From JANPGR01 sp031424015 (GTDB lineage: Bacteria; Patescibacteriota; Minisyncoccia; Phycocordibacterales; UBA1006), in assembly GCA_031424015.1 (NCBI GenBank), contig JANPGR010000083.1, forward strand, positions 1-6,326: a stretch of DNA of 6,326 nt, written 5' to 3'. Below, piece after piece: positions 1 through 4,839 of the stretch (positions within the stretch are counted from its first letter, which is position 1; every line of letters starts with the position of its first letter). Below the pieces are notes generated by a model. It did not search any database. It was not told where the DNA came from and worked only from the letters and a program-made list of their open reading frames with translations. Both the position numbers and the translations under genes were made by a program.

Positions 1-150
1 GATAGTGAGTATCATAGGTTGAGTGGTTTCTCGATGTAGTCATATGTACTTAGTTTATATGAAAACCTGCTGGTTTTCTATACTTTCCTGCTCTATGCGG
101 ATACCCACTTGGCAGAGCCAAGGGGAATTGATTGTTTAAAATATTGAAAA
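1..150 (+). promoter_or_regulatory. Leader region with two hairpins upstream of the membrane-protein gene
   Basis: No convincing gene lies here; frames on both strands are short. Two hairpins are seen. The first is GAAAACC/GGTTTTC at 61-67 and 72-78, with a TGCT loop. The second is CTTGGC/GCCAAG at 108-113 and 117-122, with an AGA loop; it extends through CCC at 104-106 and GGG at 123-125 across one bulged A. Neither is followed by a T-run on the plus strand, so they do not look like plain terminators. TATACT at 79-84 and TAAAAT at 137-142 are -10-like, but neither has a good -35. GGGG at 122-125 is too far from the ATG at 151 to act as its ribosome site. The stretch could be a structured 5' leader or the 3' end of an upstream RNA; I recognise no known RNA family. 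Confidence 0.35.
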
Positions 151-1065
151 ATGAAAAAAATAGTATTTTTTGCCATGTCAATCATAGTTATTTTAGGAAT
201 GCCTTTCTGTCAAAGAGAGAAAATAAACATTGTGGATGTGCGAATAGGATACAGCGAGAGTATCGTTGTGTCACAAGAGTATATTCCACCGTTTGGGATA
301 AAAACAAATTACAAGTGTCCACAGTACTATTGGGAGTACCAAAAAGAAGTAGGCACTGAATACAAGAGAAAAAATAAAGATGCTTTTAAATATAGCACAG
401 AAAAAGACTTCTCCTTTATTGTTGTCGTTATAATTGTTATTATATTATTTATAGCGATAGAAAAATACTTTAAAGTATTTCTTCTCGGGTTGTTTGTTTT
501 TCTCTGTACTCCCTCTGGGTCGAACGCGCAGACGCCGACCTGCGATCAAATTTTGATCGCGGCGTTGAAAAATCCCCCTGCAGAGCTGGCGGACAGTATA
601 AACCCCGGTAAAATTGCTAGGATGATTTTAAATAATGAGGCTGATGAAATTCACTACGGGCAAAAAATCCGGATTTTGCACGAGTACATTGTCCCGATTA
701 CGACAAGGGAGGCATACTCAGTTCCTGCATACAGTTATGTATTTGATAGAAAAACATACAAATGGAAAAGAAACCCTCAAAAGGACTACATTTTTACAGA
801 GACAGAAAGTGTCTGGCTTCCTTTCTTGGAAACCATCGCCATACTTCTAACGCTGTTCCTAAGAATTTTTCTTTGTTCACACGGTGAGAAAAATATCACC
901 ACCACAAGCTGGTTGGTTTGCATATTTATAAGCAACTTATCATTATTTCTAATGTTCGATAAAGGAGCATTAGAAGCGATGATTTTAAACACTGTCTTTC
1001 AAAGTTTTTTTATATATTTAATTTTTCTTTTCTCTGGCTGGAGAAAAAAAGAAATTACTATGTAA
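151..1065 (+). CDS. Unrecognised multi-pass membrane/secreted protein (304 aa)
   Basis: I do not recognise this family. The ATG at 151 is the first possible start because TGA lies in frame at 145-147. Hydrophobic stretches lie at about residues 4-19, 87-103, 108-124, 223-242, 253-269 and 277-296. Residues 20-86 and 127-220 are polar and could be exterior. Residues 105-126 look like a second, internal signal peptide: basic EKYFK, then a hydrophobic run, then PSGSNA before QTPTC, as in a signal-peptidase site. The short C-terminus is basic (WRKKEITM). Base composition shifts inside the gene: the first ~370 nt are AT-rich, while the stretch around 520-620 is clearly richer in G+C. The protein may therefore be a fusion of two secreted parts. 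No Shine-Dalgarno sequence precedes the ATG. The gene stands alone, converges on nth, and ends at the hairpin terminator just downstream. Coding status is fairly sure because of length and membrane pattern; function is unknown. Confidence 0.7.
   Translation: MKKIVFFAMSIIVILGMPFCQREKINIVDVRIGYSESIVVSQEYIPPFGIKTNYKCPQYYWEYQKEVGTEYKRKNKDAFKYSTEKDFSFIVVVIIVIILFIAIEKYFKVFLLGLFVFLCTPSGSNAQTPTCDQILIAALKNPPAELADSINPGKIARMILNNEADEIHYGQKIRILHEYIVPITTREAYSVPAYSYVFDRKTYKWKRNPQKDYIFTETESVWLPFLETIAILLTLFLRIFLCSHGEKNITTTSWLVCIFISNLSLFLMFDKGALEAMILNTVFQSFFIYLIFLFSGWRKKEITM
463..480. repeat. 18-nt perfect palindrome inside the membrane-protein gene
   Basis: AAATACTTT is followed directly by its reverse complement AAAGTATTT, with no spacer. 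It encodes part of the internal signal-peptide-like segment (KYFKVF). It may be a binding site, a small hairpin, or chance in AT-rich DNA. Confidence 0.55.
532..565. repeat. Strong intragenic hairpin
   Basis: GCGATCAAA (542-550) and TTTGATCGC (552-560) are perfect inverted arms around one central T. The stem continues as ACGCC (532-536) with GGCGT (561-565) across a 5-nt bulge on the left side. It lies where the gene turns from AT-rich to GC-richer sequence, just after the internal signal-peptide-like segment, and encodes about residues 128-138. Confidence 0.65.
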
Positions 1066-1068
1066 ATT

Positions 1069-1106
1069 AAAAAAGCGTCTTTTGAAAAATCAAAAAGACG
1101 CTTTTT
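1069..1106. terminator. Bidirectional hairpin terminator between convergent genes
   Basis: AAAAAGCGTCTTTT (1070-1083) pairs perfectly over 14 bp with AAAAGACGCTTTTT (1093-1106) around a 9-nt loop. The right arm ends in a T-run on the plus strand and the left arm gives a T-run on the minus strand, so it can stop transcription both ways. It begins 4 nt after the stop codon of the plus-strand membrane-protein gene. For the minus-strand operon it lies downstream of nth, beyond the palindromic element. Confidence 0.9.
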
Positions 1107-1124
1107 CCTATTTTTCAATTTTGT

Positions 1125-1219
1125 ATTACAATAAATTCTATAATTTTATAGATCCGAAGCCTGTTTGAGGCGTACGCCGAGTTCTGCAGGATCGGAAAAA
1201 TTATAGAATTTGTTGTAAT
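1125..1219. repeat. Palindromic element, copy 1 (intergenic)
   Basis: A long inverted repeat: the left arm at 1125-1155 (starting ATTACAATAAATTC) matches the reverse complement of 1189-1219. There is one mismatch in the outer 23 bp, then a 3-nt mismatch, then GATCC/GGATC closing the stem. The tip holds a 35-nt core at 1155-1189, from CGAAGCC through the palindrome GGCGTACGCC to CTGCAG. The same core, with one T/C difference, recurs inside pheT at 3188-3222. The copy lies in the 3' untranslated part of the pheT-nth operon, 26 nt past the nth stop, and is separate from the real terminator further on. The arm sequence differs completely from the arms of the pheT copy. It is probably a small non-autonomous mobile or palindromic repeat; no transposase is seen. 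Confidence 0.85.
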
Positions 1220-1245
1220 TATCCATCAGGATTCAAGAGCCCTTT

Positions 1246-1905
1246 TTATTTCACATCCACCCGATACTGCACCAGTGGATCCGCATCCGCACGATACCCG
1301 CTGCCGTCTGCCTTGCCAGGACCTCTGCCGTATTCTTTGATCCAATACCCCGCTATCATCCATTCGTCCGGTGCGATCACCTGCATCAGGTCACGTTCGA
1401 CCGCGTCCGCACTAGTTCCACTACTGAGTCCGAATCGTTTTGCAAACCGCAATATATGTGTATCCACAGCAATACCGTCTAACACATCAAAAGCATTCTG
1501 CAATACCACATTCGCCGTTTTCCTAGCGACACCAGGCAGTGTAATCAGATCGTGCATTGTAGATGGGACCGACCCGGCAAAATCCGTTAGGATTTTGCCG
1601 GCCACTCCTCTGATGTGTTTTGCCTTGTTGTGATAAAATCCCGTGCTATAAATCACCTGTTCGATATCACGAATATCTGCATTTGCTATCGACTCTATCG
1701 TCGGGAATCGGGCGAATAGCGCGGGCGTCACCCTATTCACCCGATCGTCTGTGCACTGTGCAGACAGAATTACTGCGACCAGTAATTCCCAAGCATTCGT
1801 ATAATCCAATTCTGATTTGCGATTAGGATACTGTGTCACCAAATACGCACGCAATGTATCCCACTGCGCTTGCCTCCATTCTAGATCTCGAAAAAATAAA
1901 TTCAT
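1246..1905 (-). CDS. nth: Endonuclease III without the iron-sulfur cysteines
   Basis: A DNA glycosylase/AP lyase of base-excision repair, which removes oxidised pyrimidines and cuts the strand at the abasic site. The HhH-GPD fold is clear. SAQCTDDRVN is at 48-57. The helix-hairpin-helix LPGVARKTANVV at 123-134 carries the catalytic Lys129, and VDTHILR at 147-153 carries the catalytic Asp148. At 219 residues the length is normal (E. coli Nth has 211). The oddity is the C-terminal loop at 193-214. Family members normally hold a 4Fe-4S cluster there with the pattern C-x6-C-x2-C-x5-C. Here the loop has about the right length but Gly, Ala, Asp and Val instead; the only cysteine in the protein is Cys51. 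Substrate range cannot be told from sequence. The start is set by ATG at 1905, with AAGGAG 7 nt upstream inside the preceding gene. It is the last gene of the pheT operon and is G+C-richer than its upstream neighbour. It contains several long hairpins in its DNA. Confidence 0.93.
   Translation of the reverse strand: MNLFFRDLEWRQAQWDTLRAYLVTQYPNRKSELDYTNAWELLVAVILSAQCTDDRVNRVTPALFARFPTIESIANADIRDIEQVIYSTGFYHNKAKHIRGVAGKILTDFAGSVPSTMHDLITLPGVARKTANVVLQNAFDVLDGIAVDTHILRFAKRFGLSSGTSADAVERDLMQVIAPDEWMIAGYWIKEYGRGPGKADGSGYRADADPLVQYRVDVK
1574..1601. repeat. Perfect 12-bp hairpin inside nth
   Basis: CCGGCAAAATCC (1574-1585) and GGATTTTGCCGG (1590-1601) are perfect inverted arms around a GTTA loop. 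They encode about residues 102-110 (AGKILTDFA). The protein aligns to other Nth proteins here without extra length, so this is not an obvious insertion. It could form a stable mRNA hairpin. Confidence 0.75.
1709..1743. repeat. Imperfect 11-bp hairpin inside nth
   Basis: CGGGCGAATAG (1709-1719) pairs with CTATTCACCCG (1733-1743) with one mismatch and a 13-nt loop. It lies a few bases from the next hairpin at 1767-1788, with a GTCTG/CAGAC pair (1747-1751, 1761-1765) between them. Confidence 0.5.
1767..1788. repeat. Perfect 9-bp hairpin inside nth
   Basis: GAATTACTG (1767-1775) and CAGTAATTC (1780-1788) are perfect inverted arms around CGAC. They encode ELLVAVIL (residues 40-47), the conserved helix before SAQCTDD. 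Protein constraint on this helix may be part of the reason, but the match is exact. Confidence 0.6.
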
Positions 1906-2591
1906 AACTTTTCTCCTTCAATAGCCTCTACTAGGGCCTCTTTATCTTCTAAACTTAACCCGCTAAAATTTTCATCCTTAATAAATCTTTCTAATCTATC
2001 CCATAGTTTCCATTTTGCATAGGAGTATTTTTCTTTTGTTTTATTTAAATAAATTATCTTTAACATGTTATATAATGTTTGTATATCTAAATTACCCTCT
2101 AAAAATTGTCGTGTACGTTTATAATGATTATCTTTTTCTGTATCTTTTACAGTAACAACATAATCGATAGGAACCGTTTCTCCATCTATGGATAAGGTCC
2201 TAGTATGTTTGTCGTTTTTAGGATATTGATATTCTGAATGAAATAGAGCATAGTCTCTACCCCAGAGTTTTTCTCTATGTTTTTCTTGACAAAAAGAAGA
2301 TAAAACTTCTTTTACTTGTTCGAAATTTTCTCTCGAACTAGATATTTGAATATCGAGCTCTGACTTAAAAATACAGACATCTAATCCGAAACTACCTATC
2401 AGATGTATTTCTGTATCTAGACCTTGTAATTTACTAGTCAGAATCTCAATAATTTTACTATGCACAGATTCCAATGCAGAGATTAATTCAATCTCATTTT
2501 TAGAATGAAAGTTTGAAAATCCCTTCCTGGGATAGATTGCGAAATCGCCTTCTCCATCGTCATTATTATCAAGTGGTAGTATTTCGCTCAT
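1902..2591 (-). CDS. Nucleotidyltransferase-like protein, AT-rich
   Basis: A probable member of the nucleotidyltransferase (pol beta) fold; substrate unknown. The diagnostic pattern is GSFGLDVCIFKSELDI at 66-81: the Gly-Ser pair, then ten residues, then E78-L79-D80, matching hG[GS]x9-13Dh[DE]h with the first Asp replaced by Glu. A third carboxylate is plausible at Asp143 in PIDYVV (141-146). Downstream, about residues 155-205 are helical and charged (HYKRTRQFL, KWKLWDRLERF), as in helical domains following such cores. Length is 229 residues. The start at 2591 lies 10 nt after the pheT stop. AGGTGAGG, which ends the pheT reading frame, is the only Shine-Dalgarno-like site and lies 13 nt upstream, rather far. 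The last four bases overlap the nth start as ATGA. The gene is visibly more AT-rich than pheT and nth on either side, which suggests it was acquired and inserted into an older operon. tRNA-linked, antibiotic-modifying or signalling roles are all possible. Confidence 0.72.
   Translation of the reverse strand: MSEILPLDNNDDGEGDFAIYPRKGFSNFHSKNEIELISALESVHSKIIEILTSKLQGLDTEIHLIGSFGLDVCIFKSELDIQISSSRENFEQVKEVLSSFCQEKHREKLWGRDYALFHSEYQYPKNDKHTRTLSIDGETVPIDYVVTVKDTEKDNHYKRTRQFLEGNLDIQTLYNMLKIIYLNKTKEKYSYAKWKLWDRLERFIKDENFSGLSLEDKEALVEAIEGEKL
1913..1918 (-). promoter_or_regulatory. Ribosome binding site of nth
   Basis: The minus strand reads AAGGAG 7 nt before the nth ATG at 1905, inside the last codons of the nucleotidyltransferase gene. 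With the ATGA overlap it points to coupled translation and fixes the nth start. Confidence 0.85.
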
Positions 2592-2601
2592 ATATTTATA
2601 T

Positions 2602-4638
2602 CTACCTCACCTCATACCCCGCCCCAATTAGCTGCGCAGTAATAGCATCGATGCTGGGCGCGACATCATCATCTGACAATGTCCTCTCCTGTGACTGGAA
2701 CACGAGCCTGTGTGCATACGAAGTGCGTCCCTCACGCGAGAATTCATCGATCAAAAAGACTTTCAGGAAATACTCACCGCCGTTTTGTATATAGATCGAT
2801 TCTAGATCGCTGTTCGATACAGCCTCTGGCACCCATACTGAAATATCACGAGAAATACTGGGGTACATTGACCATGATTTGAAAGGTTGTACAGTAGCTA
2901 TCTCACCATCATTTGACAGAGCTACCTCTGGGATACGTGTACACTTGTCGACAATAGTGGAAAGTGACAATTCAATATATGCATCGGTGTGATTTACCAC
3001 AGATTCGCGAATTGCGATTTCGGTCAAGCCACATTCGTACAGCATGTCCGAAACGATTTTGAATAATTCGTCTTTGACCCCTTTTTGTTTTGCAGCCAAA
3101 ATGCCGACAATCAGGCGGACGTCTTCACCCTGCCTTGTAAGCATTGCATTTTTATGAACCTCGGGCAAAACCTGACCTTGCAAGAATCGAAGCCTGTCTG
3201 AGGCGTACGCCGAGTTCTGCAGATCCTGAAAAGGCAAGTTTTGCCCAGTGTTTACATCCTTCGTAAACACCGCACCAATTTCGAATTGACGAATACTGGT
3301 CACGCCCAGCACATCACGATTGTGATAATTTTTCTGCAAGGACGATTCGAACAAACCTGCGAGCGTATTTCGTAGCGCTGATTTATCCTCTGCGACAGAA
3401 CCAGCTACATACACGTCGCCCGTCTCTGTAAATGAATAGGTAATAGATTCCTGATATCCACGTTCGATTAGCGATAATGCGCAATAGCGTGACAGTTTGT
3501 ACAGGGTTACCTTTTTGCGCTCTCCACCTATTGTCACACTCCAATCGCTCGAACCCATCTGATATCCATAGTGTCGCGCGATTTCGTCTACTATCGCCTC
3601 GGCACAATCAATATCACGCCGGAAATGTGAAATAGTAACGGACCAGTCATCATTATTATGAACAGCAGAAAACCCACGATCAGACAATATCTTTTGGACT
3701 TCTGTGTCAGAGAATGATTTCCCCATAATTTTCTCGATCAGAGTATTTGAAAGAATTAGTGTTTGGAGTGTTTGTGCAGTTGTATCCTGCCATATATCAG
3801 TAACAGAACCTGCGCGTACACCGATATGACTGACGAGAAGCCCCGTAAAATATTCCATCCATACATCTGCATCCACATCAGAGAAATTATTTTCATATCG
3901 TTTTGCAGCATCGGTAATCAGGTTCAATCTGCGGGCAGTTTTGCGCACTAATGCCGGATAGAAATTGGCCACTTCGAGTACCAGATTTTTCGTTTCAGAT
4001 GTAACTGCACAGCTGAGTCCGCCTTTTACTCCTGCGATTGCCAGTATCTTTTCGTCATCCGCGATTACAATATCGTCAGGCAGTAAAGTATACGTATTAC
4101 CGTCGAGCGCCAGAAAATCAGTTTGGATACCGCATTTTCGCACCGTGATTCCACCTACGATTTTGTCCGCATCAAATGCATGTGTCGGCTGACCCCAGTG
4201 GAACATTACGACATTGGATGCGTCCACGACTGCATTGATCGATCGCTGTCCGTAGGATTCAACTATGTGTGACAATTGCGCGTCCTGACCAACAGACTGT
4301 GACAACTGCACCCTGCGAGCCATATAGCGCCGTGCAGCACCTGGTTCTATCACAACCGGCACTATTTCAATCTGTTCATCTACCGCGATTTCACTCCTCG
4401 GTACTGGCAATAATTCCAGGTCACACAATGCCGCCACCTCGCGCGCGATACCATAACTGCACAAACAATCACTGGCACGATCCGGCAATACCGCAATATC
4501 GTACTGTGTGTCACCATTTGGTAGATCCAGACTCTCCTCTACTTCGAAACTGTGTGCATCGATCAACGCTGCCAATTTCTGTGGATCTGGCAATGTTCCC
4601 TGTATCATCGACTGTAATGTGTTGTGTGTGGTTTTCAT
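2602..4638 (-). CDS. pheT: Phenylalanyl-tRNA synthetase beta subunit, lacking the EMAP-like domain
   Basis: The beta chain of the alpha2-beta2 enzyme that charges tRNA-Phe with phenylalanine. Its B3/B4 domain edits mischarged Tyr-tRNA. Residues 1-36 match the start of the family (QKLAALIDAHSFEVEE) and run straight into VLPDRASDCL at 50-59. About 115 residues of the N-terminal tRNA-binding (EMAP-like) domain, present after that point in E. coli PheT, are absent. B3/B4 follows (about 95-275), with INAVVDASN at 134-142, QPTHAFD at 150-156 and the editing-region Glu in LEVANF at 221-226. B5 is at about 290-359, the catalytic-like core at about 370-585, and the C-terminal FDX-ACB anticodon domain at about 586-678 (SISRDISVWV, SQERTLSDDDV). 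Total length is 678 against about 795 in E. coli. Codons 465-492 are a palindromic repeat element carried in frame. The start at 4638 fits the family; no strong Shine-Dalgarno is seen. No pheS is adjacent, so alpha must be encoded elsewhere. First gene of its operon. Confidence 0.96.
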   Translation of the reverse strand: MKTTHNTLQSMIQGTLPDPQKLAALIDAHSFEVEESLDLPNGDTQYDIAVLPDRASDCLCSYGIAREVAALCDLELLPVPRSEIAVDEQIEIVPVVIEPGAARRYMARRVQLSQSVGQDAQLSHIVESYGQRSINAVVDASNVVMFHWGQPTHAFDADKIVGGITVRKCGIQTDFLALDGNTYTLLPDDIVIADDEKILAIAGVKGGLSCAVTSETKNLVLEVANFYPALVRKTARRLNLITDAAKRYENNFSDVDADVWMEYFTGLLVSHIGVRAGSVTDIWQDTTAQTLQTLILSNTLIEKIMGKSFSDTEVQKILSDRGFSAVHNNDDWSVTISHFRRDIDCAEAIVDEIARHYGYQMGSSDWSVTIGGERKKVTLYKLSRYCALSLIERGYQESITYSFTETGDVYVAGSVAEDKSALRNTLAGLFESSLQKNYHNRDVLGVTSIRQFEIGAVFTKDVNTGQNLPFQDLQNSAYASDRLRFLQGQVLPEVHKNAMLTRQGEDVRLIVGILAAKQKGVKDELFKIVSDMLYECGLTEIAIRESVVNHTDAYIELSLSTIVDKCTRIPEVALSNDGEIATVQPFKSWSMYPSISRDISVWVPEAVSNSDLESIYIQNGGEYFLKVFLIDEFSREGRTSYAHRLVFQSQERTLSDDDVAPSIDAITAQLIGAGYEVR
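3163..3246. repeat. Palindromic element, copy 2, in frame inside pheT
   Basis: The same 35-nt core as copy 1 lies at 3188-3222 with a single T-to-C change, in the same orientation. Arms at 3163-3188 (starting GGGCAAAACCTG) and 3222-3246 (ending GTTTTGCCC) are complementary at most positions, and two of the mismatches become G-U pairs in the pheT mRNA. The arms share nothing with those of copy 1. The element is 84 nt and covers exactly codons 465-492 (GQNLPFQD, LQNSAYASDRLRFL, QGQVLP). In other PheT proteins this point is a short link between FEIGAVF-like and VRLIVGILA-like strands, so a surface-loop insertion is likely. All three minus-strand frames of the core are free of stops. It is similar in behaviour to Rickettsia palindromic elements, but not one I recognise. 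Confidence 0.85.
3248..3270. repeat. 8-bp perfect hairpin next to the pheT element
   Basis: GTGTTTAC (3248-3255) and GTAAACAC (3263-3270) flank a 7-nt loop, one base beyond the edge of the palindromic element. In the mRNA it would stack as a second hairpin just before the element. It encodes VFTKDVNT. Confidence 0.5.
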
Positions 4639-4660
4639 ATGGTTGACTCTTGTTATGTAT

Positions 4661-4694
4661 ATACTATATTGTACTTATTACGACGGAAAAGCAA
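4661..4694 (-). promoter_or_regulatory. Possible pheT promoter
   Basis: On the minus strand TACAAT (4668-4673) is a fair -10, with TTGCTT (4689-4694) as a weak -35 at a short 15-nt spacing; TATAGT (4663-4668) is an alternative -10. It lies between the upstream terminator and the pheT start and would give a leader of about 20 nt. No T-box or other riboswitch is visible. Confidence 0.4.
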
Positions 4695-4722
4695 GCGAAC
4701 GGGTAACTCCCTAAGTTCGCTT
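4693..4722. terminator. Hairpin terminator between the SET gene and pheT
   Basis: AAGCGAAC (4693-4700) pairs with GTTCGCTT (4715-4722). An inner GGG/CCC pair closes the loop. TTTTT follows on the plus strand; on the minus strand the tail is GCTTTTCC. It can end minus-strand transcripts coming from the SET-domain gene and may also block plus-strand transcripts. Confidence 0.7.
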
Positions 4723-4833
4723 TTTCATTTTCTCTATTTTTGGGCGAATAAAATCTGACGACAATATATCAAAATACTTTACGGTAAGCTTCTTGCAGCA
4801 TAAGAAGTATTGCAAATTACAAGTGTTTTTCAT
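4711..4833 (-). CDS. Possible 40-residue small protein after the SET gene
   Basis: An open frame begins 6 nt after the SET-gene stop with ATG at 4833 and ends with TAG inside the terminator stem. It reads MKNTCNLQYFLCCKKLTV at the start and is basic at the end (KIEKMKKRT). It has three cysteines, no Shine-Dalgarno sequence and no family I recognise. Ending inside the terminator is common for a last gene, but 40 codons open by chance is also easy in this DNA. Weak call. The same stretch holds a small hairpin CTTCTT/AAGAAG at 4790-4808. Confidence 0.25.
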   Translation of the reverse strand: MKNTCNLQYFLCCKKLTVKYFDILSSDFIRPKIEKMKKRT

Positions 4834-4839
4834 ATATAG

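Noticed and set aside
1..43. Minus-strand frame from ATG at 43 running off the left edge
   Set aside because: Only 14 codons are visible, with no ribosome site and no recognisable sequence.
132..359. Plus-strand frame of 75 codons from TTG at 132, with GGGG about 6 nt upstream
   Set aside because: It overlaps the much longer 304-residue frame, has a rare start and shows no recognisable protein pattern, so it is most likely a shadow.
1125..1219. Copy 1 as the terminator of the nth operon
   Set aside because: Its stem is not followed by a T-run on the minus strand, and a clear terminator lies further on at 1069-1106.
1902..1905. Possible TGA-as-glycine code
   Set aside because: TGA ends the nucleotidyltransferase gene in an ATGA overlap and also ends the EEP gene right after its last motif, and all families have normal lengths under the standard code.
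2292..2338. Two small hairpins (AAAAGAAG/CTTCTTTT and GTTCGA/TCGAAC) in the nucleotidyltransferase gene
   Set aside because: They are short and AT-rich with wide loops; chance is a good explanation in this composition.
1125..3246. CRISPR array reading of the repeated 35-nt core
   Set aside because: There are only two copies 2 kb apart, one inside a gene, with no regular spacers and no cas genes.
4639..4730. T-box or similar leader control upstream of pheT
   Set aside because: The region is short, with one terminator hairpin and a probable promoter downstream of it; no T-box or specifier loop is visible.
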